A DNA stretch of 64,000 bases, from assembly GCA_050117315.1 (NCBI GenBank), contig JASFMY010000005.1, forward strand, positions 1 through 64,000, in the 5' to 3' direction. A program made the translations under genes and the position numbers. Positions 1-8,994 of the stretch are shown in pieces (the stretch's first letter is position 1; the number at the start of each line of letters is the position of its first letter). The notes under the pieces were generated by a model. The model was given only the letters and a program-made list of their open reading frames with translations. It did not search any database and had not been told where the DNA came from. This DNA comes from JANQIV01 sp050117315 (GTDB lineage: Bacteria > Bacteroidota > Ignavibacteria > Ignavibacteriales > Melioribacteraceae).

Positions 1-91
1 TTCTGATCATTTCGTGTTTTGCTTTTTCCTCTTTTGACAAACCTACCGGTTTTCTTATTTTTCGTCCCTTATTTAATTTAGTTTTTGACAC
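1..91 (-). CDS. Possible N-terminus of a basic protein running off the left edge
   Basis: An open frame on the minus strand begins at a GTG (91-89) and stays open to the edge. It encodes about 30 residues that are strongly basic (MSKTKLNKGRKIRKPVG...SKEEKAKHEMIR). An in-frame stop lies three codons upstream, so GTG is the only usual start. An AGGAAA (112-107) sits rather far upstream to be its ribosome site. A basic, charged N-terminus of this kind occurs in small DNA-binding or mobilization proteins, but that is a guess. The stretch is short enough to be chance. Confidence 0.22.
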   Translation of the reverse strand, partial: MSKTKLNKGRKIRKPVGLSKEEKAKHEMIR

Positions 92-623
92 TAATATTCA
101 ATATTATTTCCTGAACGATATAATAGTTAATACTTCCCAGCTTCTCTAGGAGGTACTTCCTAGGATCTCTAGCATTACTATAATATGTTTCGTTACAAAG
201 TTATGTTTTGATGTCAAGCATTATAATGATTTAATGCAAGGGATTACTATGTTCTGATCTTATGGCAGGTTTGTAAGTTTTGGGTATATGCAGATGCATT
301 GGTCAAAATTGCTTAGTAAACGTGTTAAGCCCGGGTTAGATGGTTTTAACGGTTACCGTTTTATGCGCAAACACATAGATATTTAAGCTTTTTTGCTTAC
401 GGGGCAACTTTTCTGTAAATTTATTAACTCACCTTACGCAGGGAATTCTTACTCTTAATCATAATCCTAATCATACTCTAAAAAAAGATAAAGAAGATTA
501 TGATTAAGAGTAGAATTATGATTAATACAATTTGCGTAACGTGATTTATCAAGTATTTTGTAGTTCCGGCGTGACGTCTCACGTTATTGTTCGAGACAGG
601 CCTTATGAGACTTGACTGTCATT
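92..623. other. Non-coding left flank
   Basis: About 530 bases with no convincing gene on either strand. It contains several small palindromes (348-360, AACGGT-T-ACCGTT; 388-401, AAGC-T6-GCTT) and the larger nested inverted repeat at 434-539. The stretch lies downstream of der and I see no strong rho-independent terminator for that gene. The density of palindromes suggests remnants of a small mobile or repeat element, which I cannot confirm. Confidence 0.4.
434..539. repeat. Nested inverted repeat
   Basis: An outer pair TTACGCA (434-440) and TGCGTAA (533-539) encloses an inner perfect pair: a 16-base arm at 451-466 (ACTCTTAATCATAATC) and its complement at 496-511. The arms are separated by a 29-base A-rich spacer, so the transcript could fold into a long hairpin in either direction. 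No flanking target duplication is obvious. It could be a terminator, a repeat-family member or a mobile-element remnant. Confidence 0.6.
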
Positions 624-1937
624 CTATTTGTTTTTAAAGCTTATTGTCATGGGAACACCGGAGAACCCGAAATTTTTCCGGATTGTTTTTTCGAGAAATC
701 TTCTGTATTGGTCAGGTATGTATTTTACATCATTGGCAAAAAATAAAAATATAGGGTATTTGCTCCCCACCTGGGTAATGTATTTTATTTTTATCTCTTT
801 GCCTATCGGAGTTGTCGGCGGAGGGGTTTTCTGAATTTCTTCCAGTAAAACATCGTTTAATTCGCTTGTCTGAATTTTTTTCTTTCTTTCAGTGTGTATT
901 TCTTTTGCAATGTCTATTATTTTATAAATTCTCTGCTTGGTTAAGGCAGATACAAATATTATCGGCGCGTAATCTACAGAACCGAGTTTAAGCTTCAATT
1001 CCTTTTCATATTCCCTTGCCGTGTTTGTATCTTTCTCTATTAAATCCCATTTGTTTATTGCAATAATTAAACCGTTCCTTCTACGGACGATTTCATCGAT
1101 AATCTTCTGGTCTTGTTTTTCCAATCCTGCCGTTGCATCAATCATTAAAATAGAAACGTCGCTGCCGGCTATTGCCCTGAAGGCTCTTACGTTTGAATAA
1201 AATTCTATGCTTTCGTTAACTTTAGTTTTTTTGCGAAGCCCTGCGGTATCTACCAGTACTATCTCTTCCCCGTAATATTTGAGTACGGAATCTATGCTGT
1301 CCCGGGTTGTCCCGGGAATATCGGTTACTATACTCCTATTATAGCCAAGCAACGAATTTGTTATGGAAGATTTTCCCACATTTGGCTGACCCAATATTGA
1401 AAGTCTCAGCCTTGTGTCTTCTTCTTCGTCCTCTAAAACTTCAGGCAAAAGTTTTACGAGCTCATCGAGTACATCACCTATATTTCTTCCGCTCAACGCA
1501 GAAACGTCGTAAACATGTTCCAGACCCAGTGAATAAAACTCCGATTTATTCAAGCCCAAATCTTCGTTATCCGATTTGTTTACCAGCAGAAAGGAATTCT
1601 TTTTTGAAGTTCTCAGCATCCGTGCAATTTCATTATCAACCGGGTTAACTCCAACCCTGCCGTCTGTAACAAACAAAATAGCATCCGCTTCCTGTACAGC
1701 GATCTCCACTTGTTCCCTAATCGCAGTTTCAAACAGTTCATCGGAATCCGGCACATACCCGCCGGTATCAATAAGCTGGAAACGTCTTGCATTCCACTCA
1801 ACTTCGCCGTAGAGCCTGTCACGGGTAACGCCGCTTAGGTCGTCAACAATAGCGTCCTTACTTTTTGTAAGCCTATTAAATAAAGTAGACTTGCCGACAT
1901 TAGGTCTGCCGACTATTACAACTAAAGGTATTTTCAT
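624..1937 (-). CDS. der: Ribosome-assembly GTPase Der (EngA)
   Basis: Der is a tandem GTPase that binds the 50S precursor and is needed for late large-subunit assembly. Both G domains are visible. The first has the P-loop GRPNVGKS near residue 11, DTGG at about 57-60 and NKSD near 120. The second has GQPNVGKS near 184, DTAG and NKWD. A C-terminal KH-like domain ends the protein, and the length of 437 residues is normal for the family. The ATG is followed directly by the conserved MKIPLVVIVGRPNVGKS start. The gene lies 9 bases after the DUF5683 gene and is probably co-transcribed with it. Identification is secure. Confidence 0.97.
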   Translation of the reverse strand: MKIPLVVIVGRPNVGKSTLFNRLTKSKDAIVDDLSGVTRDRLYGEVEWNARRFQLIDTGGYVPDSDELFETAIREQVEIAVQEADAILFVTDGRVGVNPVDNEIARMLRTSKKNSFLLVNKSDNEDLGLNKSEFYSLGLEHVYDVSALSGRNIGDVLDELVKLLPEVLEDEEEDTRLRLSILGQPNVGKSSITNSLLGYNRSIVTDIPGTTRDSIDSVLKYYGEEIVLVDTAGLRKKTKVNESIEFYSNVRAFRAIAGSDVSILMIDATAGLEKQDQKIIDEIVRRRNGLIIAINKWDLIEKDTNTAREYEKELKLKLGSVDYAPIIFVSALTKQRIYKIIDIAKEIHTERKKKIQTSELNDVLLEEIQKTPPPTTPIGKEIKIKYITQVGSKYPIFLFFANDVKYIPDQYRRFLEKTIRKNFGFSGVPMTISFKNK

Positions 1938-1946
1938 AATTACCGG

Positions 1947-2804
1947 CTAAAAAGAATAACTTAAATTTACTTGAGGATGCATAGAACTTTTGCCTTCAAA
2001 TTTAATTCTTTCCATCTTAACTTCCACATCAAGAGCTTTGTTAATCCGGCTTGATGTCCAGGCAGCTTCTATTGCACTTAATACGTGGTTTACAATTGTT
2101 AACGTAACTGATGTTGAAGATATATTGTAATAATCATTGGCATCACCCCGTTCGCCGGCATAAAATAAAAATTGGCTTGTAAGAGGGTCGCCATAGTAGT
2201 ATGATTTTGTAGGATCATCACCGAATTCGCTCCAGCCTACATTAAACTGGGGATACTTTCCTATCATCTCGTAGTATTGCTGGTCGCCTAACGGAGCCAG
2301 GCGGTGCGAATAGTAATCACCAATATCGCCTTCAAGCCTGTTCAACTCGCTCCAGTTTACATTATTGTTATTATCGAATATAGTATAATCATCAACATTA
2401 ACATTCGAGTTGATATACTGTACATTTTCAATAGTCCATCTTGCATATCTTTCAACGGACCAGTTCTCGTTTGCATATTTTTCAAATGATTCGGTTTTGT
2501 CGTCACCCTTTTGGTCGTATATTACTGCAGCTGCAATCGTCCCGATTTCTACGGCAAGAAATAGAGCGGCTTTAAAGTAATCACCGTTATATAATTGGCC
2601 TCCTCCTGGTATTACTGCAGAATACAGCGCGGAAGTAAAAGGCGATTTTCTTTTAAGATTTATGTCGTCATCTTCAAAGTTGTATGTTTCATCAAAGCTC
2701 AATTTTGAATCAAGATTTAGTTCCCCGCATAGCTTATTCTCCTCTTTTTCCTGTGCGGAAACAAAGACTGAGAACAGCATCAATACAAAAATAAATGCTT
2801 TCAT
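1947..2804 (-). CDS. DUF5683-family exported/membrane protein
   Basis: 285 residues with an N-terminal signal peptide (MKAFIFVLMLFSVFVSAQ). After a charged stretch comes SALYSAVIPGGGQLYNGDYFKAALFL, split here as SAVIPGGGQLYNG (about 62-74) plus a hydrophobic helix, the hallmark of DUF5683 in Bacteroidota-related genomes. The remainder is polar and Asn/Tyr-rich, then a second conserved segment near the C-terminus (NHVLSAIEAAWTSSRINKA) precedes a basic tail. The family has no established biochemical role; an envelope location is inferred from the signal and hydrophobic segments. It sits 12 bases downstream of the large metalloprotease-barrel gene and 9 bases before der. Confidence 0.8.
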   Translation of the reverse strand: MKAFIFVLMLFSVFVSAQEKEENKLCGELNLDSKLSFDETYNFEDDDINLKRKSPFTSALYSAVIPGGGQLYNGDYFKAALFLAVEIGTIAAAVIYDQKGDDKTESFEKYANENWSVERYARWTIENVQYINSNVNVDDYTIFDNNNNVNWSELNRLEGDIGDYYSHRLAPLGDQQYYEMIGKYPQFNVGWSEFGDDPTKSYYYGDPLTSQFLFYAGERGDANDYYNISSTSVTLTIVNHVLSAIEAAWTSSRINKALDVEVKMERIKFEGKSSMHPQVNLSYSF

Positions 2805-2816
2805 TTATGTTCCTTA

Positions 2817-5800
2817 TTAAAATGAAAAATCAAATAAAACACCGCCGTAAAACAACAACTCTTTCCCGTATGATATGTCTTCATTATTGACAGTCCGGTT
2901 ATATTTGTCAAACGCGTAAGAAGCATTTAGGAAAATGCTTGTGGGGAACAAATAAAAGGAATTAAGTTTTATCCGCAGTTCCATTCCTGCTCCCTTTTTA
3001 AATTCATCAAAACCGGGCCATGCGCCTGTCCACGCGTAGCCGTAATCCCCGTGGATTGATAAAAACACTTTGTCTATGTATAAATGTCCAAACCGTCTAT
3101 CAATATTTCTGAACAACGGGAAACGGTAAGTAAAATTAACCCATCCAAGTTCGTTGCCGCTTATAGCATAAAAAGGATATCCTTTCATTCCTATAAGCCC
3201 GCCCAGATATGAATCAAAAAAGTCCGGGACATCCGGGCCGAGAATTGAAGCGACTCTAAAACGTGTTGTTAAGGTATGTGTTCTAAACAGTTGTAACCTT
3301 TCCTCGTAATTAAATTCAAGCCTGTGAAAGTTAAAATCCTTGAACGCCGGTTTTAATATTCCGTCCTCAATTTCATATTCACTATCTATATTGAAATCAT
3401 TAAATTCATAATCGTATTGCAGTTCCAGCTTTCTGCCGACCGGGTTTATATCTGCATCTTGCGTAGGATAAGTACTTTCGTGAGATAATTTTACTCTTAA
3501 GTCTTTTCCTTCAAAATAAGTGTCGTCGGTTGTCGGGAACAGCGTGCCGCTGCCGTCCGGATATATGAAACTTTCAATTACCGTTGTATAATTGCTCAAT
3601 ATAAATCTTAATTCAAGCTCGGTACTTCTGTCAATAAGCTTATGCTTCGCTACAAAATCCGCCTCAAGCAAATTATACGACACACCGGTTTGAAGTTGGT
3701 AATCATATTTTGGTGGATCATAAGTAGAGTCAACCCCGAAGAATACATCCGCATCACTTTTTCTGCTAATACTATAAAGCTCGAACGACAGCTCGGGCTT
3801 TAAGCCGATATCATAAAGAAACGGCAGGGTATTCCTGTAATTAAAGATTAAGTAAAGGTCTCTTTCCATCCTTTTGTTAAGAGCTGCGCTGGCAATAAAA
3901 TCGTAACGGTTTAAAAAGTCTGATGAAGCAACTACGATACCGGGCTTAATGTTATCAATAAAATCATTTGAAAGATTGTAATTATCAATTCTTATGAGCG
4001 GGAAGAAATTTATATTTGAGAAGAAACCGGAATATCTTTTGGATTCATTCTCCGGGAGTATCTCATCATTAAAGTTTCGTAATCCTTCAATATCAAACTG
4101 TGAGATATCACCTTTGGGTTTGTTTTCATCCAGCGGCGGATCATTTCTTTGAACGTATTTTTTAGTTTCGTCAACTTTGCTTTGTTCATCTTTATTTAGA
4201 TAGAATATTTTATAGCCTGTTGATGTGTAGCCTGCGTAAGCTATATTTCCGCTTTCGTCAACGGCTGGATAAAACGTTCCGCCCAGTACGTTTGATATCC
4301 TTTGCGAGACTTGAGTATTTAAATCATATTTATAGAGATTAAATATGCCGGTTTCGTTTGAAGAGTAAATTATTTCATTATCATTTAAGAAAACAGCATT
4401 TCTTTCATCCTTTCCCGAATTAAGAATGAATTTAAGTCCGCTTCCGTCGGAATTAATAACTGCCAAATCTCTTCCGTGGTGATAGGAATAATCAAAAATA
4501 ATTTTGGAATCATCTTTTGAAAATTGAGGATTATAGAGCTGTTCACCGCCGTTATAATTTGTTAACTTCTGAAAATTCTTTCCGTCAACATCAACAACCC
4601 CTAAATTGATTGTACCGTCTTTTTGAAAAACAAAAGCAATCTTTTTTCCGTCGCTTGAAAGAGTCGGGTTATTGGCGCGCATTCCGTAAGTGATTCTTGT
4701 TTCTTCGTCATTTTCGATATCATATACATAGATATCATTGATGTTTGTTCCGCGCGGATTATCATCACTTAACTTAGCATAATAAATTTTCTTTCCGTCC
4801 GGTGAATAACATATAGACGATCTTACACGAGGTGCCAGCATTTTTTCTTTTTTTGTTTCGATATCGTATTCAAAGATTGCAGACATTGAAAAATAATCTT
4901 GACCTTTGTTAGAGATGTATGCCATCTTTTTCCCGTCATTTGAAAAAACAGGATGAAAATTTCCGAAGCCTTCTTTTATTATATTCTCCCCGGCAACAAG
5001 ATTGCTTTTGATATCTGCAGTTCTTTCATTATAGTCCCTGGTTAAAAAATCTCTCCACTCGTCGTAAACTTCAATACCGTCTTTACCCAGGGCTCTCTTA
5101 AATGCATCGTCAATTGTAAACGTGGTTGTCCTTCCGAGATTCTCTGTAATTTCTCTTAATTTATCTTCACCGTATTTTTGTGAAATGTATCTTGTTAAAG
5201 CAAAGCCGGCATTATAAACCGATTCATTACCCAAACTGGTTTTACCGAATACGCCCATTTCATTCCACGAAATCATATTTCCATCAAGGGCATAACTTCT
5301 TAAAATCATATCACGGTGCGAATCCCAGTTATCATAGTTAAATTCTTTACGCATGTATTGTGCGGTGCCTTCGGCAAACCATGCGGGAACATTTATGCCA
5401 GGAATAGGATACGATAAAATAAAATTGGGATAGCCGTATAAAATATCCGGCCTTCTTTTATCCTGGTAATTCAGGTATTGAAAATAAAAAGCAGGAAGCG
5501 ATCTTCCCCATTTCATCCCTGCTTGCAGTTGAACAATGTGCGTAAACTCGTGAGAGATTACATTACGAAGCCAGTTGTGTGTGCCTCTTAAATCAAAATC
5601 CAATGATGAAGCCCAGATTTCAATTTTGTTATCAAAGAAAAAGGCTGCACCGTTTGAATAATCATCAATATCTTTAATTACAAAATGAACTCTGTCCGGT
5701 TCATAATTATAAAGAGATGTTATGGGCCCCCAGACTTCGTCAATAATTTTAAGAACAGTTCTTGCAGTCCTTTCAGCTTCGGGATGATAATGGACAGTTA

Positions 5801-5924
5801 CATTTTCACCTACAATCGTTACCCATTCATAGTCGGGGTTGTATTCATTAAACTGAGCTAATAAAGTGTAGCTCCCGGAAATAAACAGAATAATAATCAA
5901 TAAAAATTTTTTGAGCATACTCAA
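2817..5924 (-). CDS. Secreted HExxH metalloprotease-like / beta-propeller / outer-membrane barrel fusion
   Basis: 1035 residues. A signal peptide (cut near LLAQ, residue 24) is followed by a gluzincin-like peptidase module with HEFTH at 125-129 and WFAEGTAQY about 55 residues later, which supplies the third zinc ligand and fits the peptidase MA-type superfamily. From about 310 to 600 there are repeated PD40/TolB-like propeller blades (for example FSNDGKKMAYISN and YSPDGKKIYYA). From about 640 to the end the protein is rich in alternating aromatic beta strands, includes a GYPFYAISGNELGW segment reminiscent of Omp85-type barrels and ends in Phe. I infer an outer-membrane-anchored protease with a propeller. 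Substrate is unknown. Homologs are usually annotated as PD40-domain proteins. Confidence 0.8.
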   Translation of the reverse strand: MSMLKKFLLIIILFISGSYTLLAQFNEYNPDYEWVTIVGENVTVHYHPEAERTARTVLKIIDEVWGPITSLYNYEPDRVHFVIKDIDDYSNGAAFFFDNKIEIWASSLDFDLRGTHNWLRNVISHEFTHIVQLQAGMKWGRSLPAFYFQYLNYQDKRRPDILYGYPNFILSYPIPGINVPAWFAEGTAQYMRKEFNYDNWDSHRDMILRSYALDGNMISWNEMGVFGKTSLGNESVYNAGFALTRYISQKYGEDKLREITENLGRTTTFTIDDAFKRALGKDGIEVYDEWRDFLTRDYNERTADIKSNLVAGENIIKEGFGNFHPVFSNDGKKMAYISNKGQDYFSMSAIFEYDIETKKEKMLAPRVRSSICYSPDGKKIYYAKLSDDNPRGTNINDIYVYDIENDEETRITYGMRANNPTLSSDGKKIAFVFQKDGTINLGVVDVDGKNFQKLTNYNGGEQLYNPQFSKDDSKIIFDYSYHHGRDLAVINSDGSGLKFILNSGKDERNAVFLNDNEIIYSSNETGIFNLYKYDLNTQVSQRISNVLGGTFYPAVDESGNIAYAGYTSTGYKIFYLNKDEQSKVDETKKYVQRNDPPLDENKPKGDISQFDIEGLRNFNDEILPENESKRYSGFFSNINFFPLIRIDNYNLSNDFIDNIKPGIVVASSDFLNRYDFIASAALNKRMERDLYLIFNYRNTLPFLYDIGLKPELSFELYSISRKSDADVFFGVDSTYDPPKYDYQLQTGVSYNLLEADFVAKHKLIDRSTELELRFILSNYTTVIESFIYPDGSGTLFPTTDDTYFEGKDLRVKLSHESTYPTQDADINPVGRKLELQYDYEFNDFNIDSEYEIEDGILKPAFKDFNFHRLEFNYEERLQLFRTHTLTTRFRVASILGPDVPDFFDSYLGGLIGMKGYPFYAISGNELGWVNFTYRFPLFRNIDRRFGHLYIDKVFLSIHGDYGYAWTGAWPGFDEFKKGAGMELRIKLNSFYLFPTSIFLNASYAFDKYNRTVNNEDISYGKELLFYGGVLFDFSF

Positions 5925-5938
5925 TACCGAATTTGTAT

Positions 5939-8900
5939 TTATTTTATTACAGCTATCTTAATTATTTTGTTATCAGAGTTGCCTGATTTGCCGTTTACTT
6001 CAATTCTTGCAAAATAGACACCGCTTTGAATATCGCCGACATGCCACGTTACCTCGTTGTCTATTCCGCCGATCCCGTTATGATTTAATTCATCAACAAA
6101 GTCACCTGCCAGATCGAAAATTTTAATATTTACATCCGAGTCTTCGGAAACATAGTAACGGATGTATGTTTCGTTTTCATAAACAGGGTTTGGCCAGTTG
6201 TAAGCCCTGTTCTTGGGGAAAAATTCCGAGATATAATTTTCAGTTGAAGCTGCATCTATAAATGAATTATTCCCGGCATCACCAAATTCTTCGGCCCAGC
6301 TTATTGACCCGTTTGAGGCAATATTCCAAACAGTCAAATCGTAATTTGAATTAATTAACGAAATGTATACGTTATTGTTAAAATCAAATAATACGGGAGT
6401 TGATAAATTTGCACTTCCGGTTGAAACCGGGAAGCCGTTTATAAATTCACCTGCGGTAGCATCAAAAGCAAAGATTCTTCCATCTTCCGTGAATACAATT
6501 ACTTCCGATTTGCCGTCGTCGTTTAAATCCGCACCGAGCGGTGTGTTTGTAAATTTATTTCCTTGAGGGTCTTTAAATGGGAAATTTTCCGCCTGGCTGC
6601 CGCTTAAGTTGAATGCATTGATTTGAATGCTGTCATTTACAACTATATAATTTTCACCATTACTGAAAATATCTATCAGTGAAAAATCATTAATGGCACT
6701 TTCTGCATCGATATCATAATCGTCAATAACCTGAGAATTTTGAGTTATGTAAAAGTGATTTTCTTCACCAAGAGATACGACTGTTGCCGCACCGTCTTTA
6801 TCATTTGTTAGAACACTTTTTACAAGAGTCTGTTCTATTTCCACAGGCATGTCGGTACTTCTATAAACTGCATCATTTGAAACTGCAACAAAAGCTTCAG
6901 CATCGTCCAATACTTGTTTTACCGATTCACCGCTAAAAGCTTCAAATGTACTGTTTAACGAGAGAGCATTTTGAGTTCCATCAAACAGATACTCGTTTAC
7001 TTTGCCTGATTCGGTTCCGACTAAAATTTGTAATTCTCCATATGATTGATTACGAACTACAGGAACAGATGTAATATTTTCGCCAACATCCAATTGATGC
7101 AGAATAAGCGGATCAGTCCCGCTAAATTGAATTACATTAAGCATATTATTATCTGCACCTACCGCAAACACATAATTTCCAATAACAGAAACTGCAAAAT
7201 TCCCGATGCTGAAGTCGGTTTCGTTTTCAAGTGTAAAATTATTGTCATCACCTATAATTTGTAAATGTCCATCCGAAAGAATGAAATGATAATGCAGGTC
7301 ATTATATTCAACCGACTTAATCTGTGAAACATTACTAATGTCCTGGACATTCTGCGTAGAAATTTTTTCAACCTGCCCGTATTCATAACTTAATTTGAAA
7401 GACATCTGCGGACCTACATCCGAGAAGTCGGAAAAACTTATAAATGAATTTGCTCCCAGGTTGGAAGTAGTAGAAGGTTTGGAACCGCTATTAAATTCAT
7501 TCTCATAATATTCTGCGGGATTACCGGCATACCATGTATCTTCCTTTGTGCCTTCGCCGATGAATGTGCCGGTCAACGTTGTAAATTCATAACCTATTTC
7601 AGGAATACCGTCGGCTTCAACCAATCTTACTCCAAGCTTGTCGATGTCTACATTAATTTTATTATCAGCCAAATTTTCATTGATAACCGTTTCGTCAATA
7701 TGCCATATCTGTAAGCCTATATCTTCAAAAGGATCGCTGTAAGTCTGGTCTATTTCAAAGCCTGAAACCGCCCAGTCGTACTCATCTACGTCAATTATTA
7801 CGCCGGCAATATTACTTACGTCTGACGGGGTTATCGTAGAAGTATCATCCTTGGCAAAACTATATTCAACTTCCTGCCCATCAACAATGGAGGTAATTTT
7901 AACACCGTCTAAATTTGCATCTCTCTTTTTATTTTCTATGAGGTAGTACTCATTTGAATTAATATTTACTTTTCCTATGGTGATTACATCGGATTGTGCA
8001 GACTCAGAAGCAATAATAGGACTAACAATTGTGTATGTTTCACCATCGGGTGTCAGCTCACGGGCTTCAACCCAACCCAGATAAATCTTTTCCCATGCAG
8101 AAGGTTCGGGCGGGAACAAACCGCTGTAAGCGAAAATGGCCTGCCCATCCATTAGTCCAAACTTACCAATAGCAGACTTACCCGTTTCGGTGTTAAACAA
8201 ATCCGGCAGTCCTATATGACTCGCTACAGTAGATACTATTAAACCGTTGATGGATAATTCCAATAATTGCACACCGCCTATTACTTCTATCTCCCGGTTT
8301 TCAGTTTCAGGCAAAATTGCAGAATTTGTAATATAAAAAGAGCCGTTGCTTACCGAGAAGCCTTCAAAATCACTACCGTAAATGTCTTTTAATGCTTTTT
8401 CGCTTAAATAAAGCGACTGCAAATCGCTCCTATCACCAACCCCGTCTTCATCTGAAATATCATTCCCCGCACCTGCATGAAAAATAAAAAACAAATCATA
8501 CTCACTGAAATTAGTGCCGGTAAAAGTTTGATCTGCCAATTGCCAAACTTCTTGTGAGAAATCAGCCAAAGGTTGAAAGTCAGCCAAGGTTGACAGGGCA
8601 GTATATTCGCGCATTGTCTGCGAAACAGTAATAATTTCCGGCAACACTGTAAATTCAATTTCAAAGTTTCCGTTTGACACTTTGGAATAATAATTCTGAG
8701 CAAATATCATATGGTTAGTAAAATAAGCTTTATCATGCGGCAACGGGTCTATAATTTCGTTGCCGTAATCTTCCGAGTATAATGATCCGAAAGTTCCGTC
8801 TCCGTATGTTTGATCAAATTTGTCTTCTTGAAACTCAACCATAACGCAGAGAATCTTTAGCACATCATTTTCAGGAAGATTGGGTTGATTATAAGGGTAA

Positions 8901-8986
8901 GGGTTTAATTTACCGACAAAATTTTGGGCAGATACACTGCCCAAAAATATTATCAACAGAACCGGAATTGATTTAAGTATTTTCAT
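5939..8986 (-). CDS. M6-like secreted protein with degenerate active site and type IX sorting domain
   Basis: 1015 residues with a signal peptide (to about residue 20). The first 340 residues follow the M6/immune-inhibitor-A peptidase pattern, including SHIGLPDLFN (256-265) and IGKFGLMDG (273-281). In active M6 enzymes the Gly-Leu-Pro-Asp stretch is preceded by HExxH; here the aligned residues are S-T-V-A-S, so the zinc site appears lost. A beta-propeller-like region follows (about 540-900), with a DLNDDGKSEVIVFTEDG repeat of FG-GAP type. The C-terminus is a sorting domain (WPNPVYENETYIRYYV ... VYFARIEVNG ... KIIKIAVIK), the type IX secretion signal. Likely a cell-surface adhesin or pseudo-enzyme delivered by the neighbouring Por proteins. 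Confidence 0.78.
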   Translation of the reverse strand: MKILKSIPVLLIIFLGSVSAQNFVGKLNPYPYNQPNLPENDVLKILCVMVEFQEDKFDQTYGDGTFGSLYSEDYGNEIIDPLPHDKAYFTNHMIFAQNYYSKVSNGNFEIEFTVLPEIITVSQTMREYTALSTLADFQPLADFSQEVWQLADQTFTGTNFSEYDLFFIFHAGAGNDISDEDGVGDRSDLQSLYLSEKALKDIYGSDFEGFSVSNGSFYITNSAILPETENREIEVIGGVQLLELSINGLIVSTVASHIGLPDLFNTETGKSAIGKFGLMDGQAIFAYSGLFPPEPSAWEKIYLGWVEARELTPDGETYTIVSPIIASESAQSDVITIGKVNINSNEYYLIENKKRDANLDGVKITSIVDGQEVEYSFAKDDTSTITPSDVSNIAGVIIDVDEYDWAVSGFEIDQTYSDPFEDIGLQIWHIDETVINENLADNKINVDIDKLGVRLVEADGIPEIGYEFTTLTGTFIGEGTKEDTWYAGNPAEYYENEFNSGSKPSTTSNLGANSFISFSDFSDVGPQMSFKLSYEYGQVEKISTQNVQDISNVSQIKSVEYNDLHYHFILSDGHLQIIGDDNNFTLENETDFSIGNFAVSVIGNYVFAVGADNNMLNVIQFSGTDPLILHQLDVGENITSVPVVRNQSYGELQILVGTESGKVNEYLFDGTQNALSLNSTFEAFSGESVKQVLDDAEAFVAVSNDAVYRSTDMPVEIEQTLVKSVLTNDKDGAATVVSLGEENHFYITQNSQVIDDYDIDAESAINDFSLIDIFSNGENYIVVNDSIQINAFNLSGSQAENFPFKDPQGNKFTNTPLGADLNDDGKSEVIVFTEDGRIFAFDATAGEFINGFPVSTGSANLSTPVLFDFNNNVYISLINSNYDLTVWNIASNGSISWAEEFGDAGNNSFIDAASTENYISEFFPKNRAYNWPNPVYENETYIRYYVSEDSDVNIKIFDLAGDFVDELNHNGIGGIDNEVTWHVGDIQSGVYFARIEVNGKSGNSDNKIIKIAVIK

Positions 8987-8994
8987 AATTTAAT

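Noticed and set aside
241..386. Short plus-strand frame ending KPGLDGFNGYRFMRKHIDI
   Set aside because: About 40 residues after an in-frame TGA, no ribosome site and no family recognised; at most a relic.
628..1822. Plus- and minus-strand open frames inside der
   Set aside because: They lie wholly in other frames of der, which is unambiguous.
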